Source of the DNA: Thermoprotei archaeon
GTDB lineage: Archaea > Thermoproteota > Thermoprotei > QMSL01 > B3-G16
Reading direction: 5' to 3'
Length of the DNA stretch: 8,703 bases
Assembly: GCA_003649665.1 (NCBI GenBank)
Contig: QMSL01000051.1
Location: 1-8,703 of the forward strand
The notes beneath the pieces were generated by a model that did not search any database, was not told the DNA's origin, and saw only the letters and a program-made list of their open reading frames with translations. The position numbers were made by a program, and so were the translations under genes. This document shows positions 6,595 to 8,703 of the stretch, in pieces (position 1 is the stretch's first letter; each line of letters begins with the position of its first letter).

Positions 6595-7602
6595 ATGCGT
6601 TTCCTACTCTATACTGACATTCCATCAAAGAACGTCATAGATAGGCTTAAGAAGGTAATGGAATCTTACGATATCTCGTATGATCTAGTGATATCTGGCA
6701 AGTCCTCCTTACAAACTAAGGAGATGGAGTACGATATCATAATGGTTATAGGCAGTGATAAGACAATGCTTAAGGCGATACATGAGCTAAACTCATTTGA
6801 AGTTCCCTTCTTAGGCGTAAGCAAGGAGAACAGCGTGAGTTTCCTAATGGAAGTCCCCTTAGAGAAACTTAATGCGGCTTTAGGTCAAATCGAAAGGGAG
6901 GAATTTCATATAGATGAATGTAACCTATTACAAGCAAATCTAGATGAAGGAAGACTCATCGCACTAAACGAGATAGGAATTTTTCCTAGTAGGAGCGCTA
7001 CTTTAATGAAGTATGATCTCTGGATAGATGGAGAATACGTATGGAGAGATATCGCTGATGGCATTATAATTTCGACACCAATAGGATCGACTGCTTACTC
7101 GATGTCTGCAGGAGGACCTATGGTAATGACGAATGCTCCAGTATTTGTAGTAACCCCTGTGAACTCTTTGGATCTTACGAGAAGACCTTTAGTAATCTCA
7201 AATAACTCCACAGTTGAGATATGCGAGCTCTCCAGCAGATGTGAGGTGGAGGTCATAGCTGATGGAATAGAGAGACTTCCCATCAAGAAGGATATCATCT
7301 TAATGAAAGCTGATGCTAACATAAAGTTCATAAGATTAGAGAAAGGCTTCCAAGCATATACCAGGCTTTTGAAAAAGATAAAGCTAGCAAAGGAATTAAT
7401 GAAGATGCCACCAAGCGCGAAGTTAGTAATGAAAGTCCTTGAATATGAAGGTCCCCTTACCCAGAAGGATATCATTAAGAAGACGCTATTACCTCCCAGA
7501 ACTGTACGGTATGCCTTATCTCTACTAATGAAAAAGGGCCTTGTCAAAAAGGTTCCTAACTTAAGGGACGCAAGGCAGAGCCTTTACTACATTAAGGTGT
7601 AA
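6595..7602 (+). CDS. NAD-kinase-fold protein fused to a C-terminal winged-helix domain
   Basis: 335 residues. Residues 1-245 follow the NAD kinase (NadK, PF01513) fold: the conserved NE pair (N125-E126), ADG at 154-156, the long signature STPIGSTAYSMSAGGP (160-175), TP..SL..RPLVIS, and ADG at 222-224. Residues about 246-271 form a Lys-rich linker helix, and 272-335 a winged helix (PPSAKLVMKVLEYEG, recognition helix around PPRTVRYAL, wing around LRDARQ) resembling a small stand-alone archaeal HTH family. The GGDGT loop that holds ATP phosphates reads GSDKT (53-57): Asp is kept, both Gly are lost. The usual GxNxGxLGFL stretch is GVSKENSVSFL. The protein may be a weak kinase, or an NAD(P)(H)-sensing regulator. 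ATG fixed by GGGTGAT 5 bases upstream. Divergent from the transporter; single-gene transcript judging by the hairpin after its stop. Fold assignment is firm; kinase activity is doubtful. Confidence 0.85.
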   Translation: MRFLLYTDIPSKNVIDRLKKVMESYDISYDLVISGKSSLQTKEMEYDIIMVIGSDKTMLKAIHELNSFEVPFLGVSKENSVSFLMEVPLEKLNAALGQIEREEFHIDECNLLQANLDEGRLIALNEIGIFPSRSATLMKYDLWIDGEYVWRDIADGIIISTPIGSTAYSMSAGGPMVMTNAPVFVVTPVNSLDLTRRPLVISNNSTVEICELSSRCEVEVIADGIERLPIKKDIILMKADANIKFIRLEKGFQAYTRLLKKIKLAKELMKMPPSAKLVMKVLEYEGPLTQKDIIKKTLLPPRTVRYALSLLMKKGLVKKVPNLRDARQSLYYIKV

Positions 7603-7610
7603 TCCTCTTT

Positions 7611-7646
7611 ATTCCATTGTCTACTATAGATAATGGAATTGTTTTT
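7611..7646 (+). terminator. Long hairpin followed by T-run (intrinsic-terminator-like)
   Basis: Eight bases after the NAD-kinase/HTH stop codon, 7611-7623 pairs with 7627-7639 over 13 base pairs (one G-U) around a 3-base loop; the outer arms are ATTCCATT and AATGGAAT. The stem is followed by TGTTTTT (7640-7646). This is the layout of a bacterial intrinsic terminator and unusually elaborate for an archaeon, where T-tracts suffice. As DNA it is also a 29-bp near-perfect palindrome and could bind a protein. Confidence 0.6.
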
Positions 7647-7800
7647 AGAAGATGCGAATTCCTTTCTGCAGGTTCTCCCATATAGGATAAGCTCCAGCTA
7701 GTAATTAACCTCTCCCTTTAACTTATAGACAATACCATAGGCTAATAATCAGCATTTTGGTTCAAACCACGTGGGGCCTCTAGTTCCTTGCAACCTACTT
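7647..7800. other. Intergenic stretch without recognisable gene
   Basis: No open frame with a plausible RBS, no tRNA or box C/D sRNA pattern, and no repeat on either strand. The only symmetric elements are short: CCACGTGG at 7767-7774 and GGTTCAAACC at 7759-7768. It lies between the hairpin and the promoter of the ABC exporter gene and may hold upstream regulatory sites. Confidence 0.4.
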
Positions 7801-7801
7801 A

Positions 7802-7820
7802 AGGAGGAAATCTTTATATA
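7802..7820 (+). promoter_or_regulatory. Archaeal BRE/TATA promoter of the ABC exporter gene
   Basis: Purine-rich aggaggaaa (BRE-like, 7802-7810) directly before tttatata (7813-7820), the best TATA box in the window. Transcription should begin about 25 bases downstream, near 7840, giving a leader of about 35 bases that contains the ribosome site. The purine tract could be mistaken for a ribosome site but no start codon follows at the right distance. Confidence 0.6.
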
Positions 7821-7857
7821 TCTTTAATGTCACGGATAAGGAAAGAGATCCTAAAAA

Positions 7858-7866
7858 GGAGGAGGA
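7858..7866 (+). promoter_or_regulatory. Strong ribosome binding site, fixes the GTG start
   Basis: GGAGGAGGA, the strongest Shine-Dalgarno sequence in the window, ends 8 bases before the GTG at 7875. An in-frame TAA at 7872-7874 touches this GTG, so no longer start is possible. The ATG at 7885 is out of frame. Confidence 0.7.
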
Positions 7867-7874
7867 TAGTCTAA

Positions 7875-8703
7875 GTGAGTAGTAATGGGTTAGTCGTGGT
7901 AACATACTATACCGATGAATATGATGAATCTCGGAAAATACGTCCCTTAATAGAAGGGCTTTTACTAAAAGATGAAGAGATTCTCGCTATAGTTAGGAGT
8001 GACGTGACGCATTACGGAACATACGGCAATGAATACCTCATACTCACAAGTAAACGCATATTAGTAGTCGCTTCGGATGGTTCACTTTTAAGAAAAATCC
8101 CACTTAGTGAAGTGAAATCAGCAAGCATACGTCCTTACCTAGGTGTATGTGCGCTAGTCCTTGAGACAAAGGAGGGTCCTAAAACCGTAATAGTGTATAG
8201 TAAAAGGAGGAAGAGTGCCTTTGAGAAAGTAGTTACTTTAATAAACGACATAGTCCTCCTGAAGATACCTGTATCGGAACTGAAGTCCAATTTAAGGCAG
8301 TACTTACGCATAATAGAGCGTCCTGCTAAGCGCTCGGTGTTCATTAAAATCCTACGTATGGCCAAACCTGTAGCCCCACTAATAGCGCTTACGCTCTTCC
8401 TATCGGTATTAACCTCTCTAATAAGCCTATTACCACCTTATCTCATGAAAATACTGATAGATGAAGTGCTAATACCTCGTACCAATATAGACCTGTTAGG
8501 CAAGATAGTAATAGCCCTTCTAGCCATATATGGTTCGACGAGCCTCCTTAACATACTCCGTGGATATACTCAATTGAAGCTCAATCAAAAGCTCACCTTT
8601 AGGCTTAGATCGTTGGTCTACTCAAAGCTTCAATTACTCTCCTTAGACTTCTATGATAAGTACTCCTATGGCGACCTCTACTCAAGAGTAATGGATGATA
8701 TCA
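7875..8703 (+). CDS. ABC exporter with N-terminal PH/GRAM-like domain (3' partial)
   Basis: An open frame of 276 codons that runs off the window without a stop. Residues about 35-125 look like a bacterial PH/GRAM-like domain: the YLILTSKRILVV strand pattern, then IPLSEVKSA, then a strand pair (ALVLETKEGPKTVIVYS) and a closing helix (SAFEKVVTLINDI). Residues about 150-276 start an ABC exporter transmembrane domain: TM1 (about 165-188) ending in LLPPYLMKILIDEVLIP, TM2 (about 206-226), then the LRLR..VY.KLQLLSLDFYDKYSYGDLYSRVMDDI coupling segment typical of type IV (MsbA/Sav1866-like) half-transporters. The second half of the TMD and the ATPase domain should lie downstream. The N-terminal domain is presumably cytosolic and may sense membrane or partner. 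Substrate unknown. It has its own promoter and RBS, so it is probably independent of the genes before it. Confidence 0.82.
   Translation, partial: MSSNGLVVVTYYTDEYDESRKIRPLIEGLLLKDEEILAIVRSDVTHYGTYGNEYLILTSKRILVVASDGSLLRKIPLSEVKSASIRPYLGVCALVLETKEGPKTVIVYSKRRKSAFEKVVTLINDIVLLKIPVSELKSNLRQYLRIIERPAKRSVFIKILRMAKPVAPLIALTLFLSVLTSLISLLPPYLMKILIDEVLIPRTNIDLLGKIVIALLAIYGSTSLLNILRGYTQLKLNQKLTFRLRSLVYSKLQLLSLDFYDKYSYGDLYSRVMDDI

Noticed and set aside
7095..7547. 150-codon open frame on the minus strand
   Set aside because: Lies entirely inside the well-supported NAD-kinase/HTH gene, with no family-like motif or RBS.
7767..7774. CCACGTGG palindrome
   Set aside because: Only 8 bases, expected by chance at this scale, and not extended by flanking symmetry.
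7745..7785. tRNA-like stretch containing GGTTCAAACC
   Set aside because: Looks like a T-arm at first sight, but no 5-bp stem around a 7-base loop can be formed and no acceptor, D or anticodon arms are found on either strand.
7840..7854. GGAT...ATCC inverted repeat in the leader of the ABC exporter gene
   Set aside because: Arms of only four bases; not enough to propose an operator or riboswitch.
8135..8365. 76-codon open frame on the minus strand
   Set aside because: Covered by the ABC exporter frame on the other strand, which has a promoter, a strong RBS and clear domain patterns.

Overview
The window looks like a piece of a thermophilic archaeal chromosome, most likely from the Thermoproteota/TACK side. 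The signs are: arginine encoded mainly by AGG/AGA and isoleucine often by ATA; purine-rich coding strands; Shine-Dalgarno sites of the GGTGA/GGAGG type with ATG and GTG starts; a BRE/TATA promoter instead of bacterial -35/-10 boxes; and protein types common in archaea. The exact lineage cannot be fixed from the sequence. No RNA gene, CRISPR array or mobile element was found.

Layout. (1) Bases 1-2133, plus strand: the 3' part of a GH5 glycoside hydrolase with a C-terminal membrane anchor, followed 6 bases later by an AIM24-family (TIGR00266) gene. (2) Bases 2208-5171, plus strand: a tight three-gene run of a DapA-superfamily lyase/aldolase, a PreA/dihydroorotate-dehydrogenase-like flavoenzyme with two 4Fe-4S clusters, and a tagatose-3-epimerase-like TIM barrel. 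(3) Bases 5177-6481, minus strand: a 12-TM major facilitator transporter converging on that run with a 5-base gap. (4) Bases 6595-7602, plus strand: an NAD-kinase-fold protein fused to a C-terminal winged helix, divergent from the transporter and followed by a strong hairpin plus T-run. (5) Bases 7603-7874: intergenic, with a clear archaeal promoter. (6) Bases 7875-8703, plus strand: the 5' part of an ABC exporter with an N-terminal PH/GRAM-like domain, running off the window.

How they may work together (inference). The lyase, flavoenzyme, epimerase and transporter look like an uptake-and-breakdown set for a small carbonyl or sugar-acid-like compound. In both the lyase and the flavoenzyme the residues that define the textbook activities (DHDPS, dihydropyrimidine dehydrogenase) are changed, so the substrate is probably not the one automatic annotation would give. 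The NAD-kinase-like protein has a degraded GGDGT motif (GSDKT), an intact C-terminal NAD-binding half and a DNA-binding domain. It sits divergent from the transporter with a perfect palindrome between its own TATA-like box and start codon. A pyridine-nucleotide-responsive regulator built from an NAD kinase is the most interesting hypothesis in the window.
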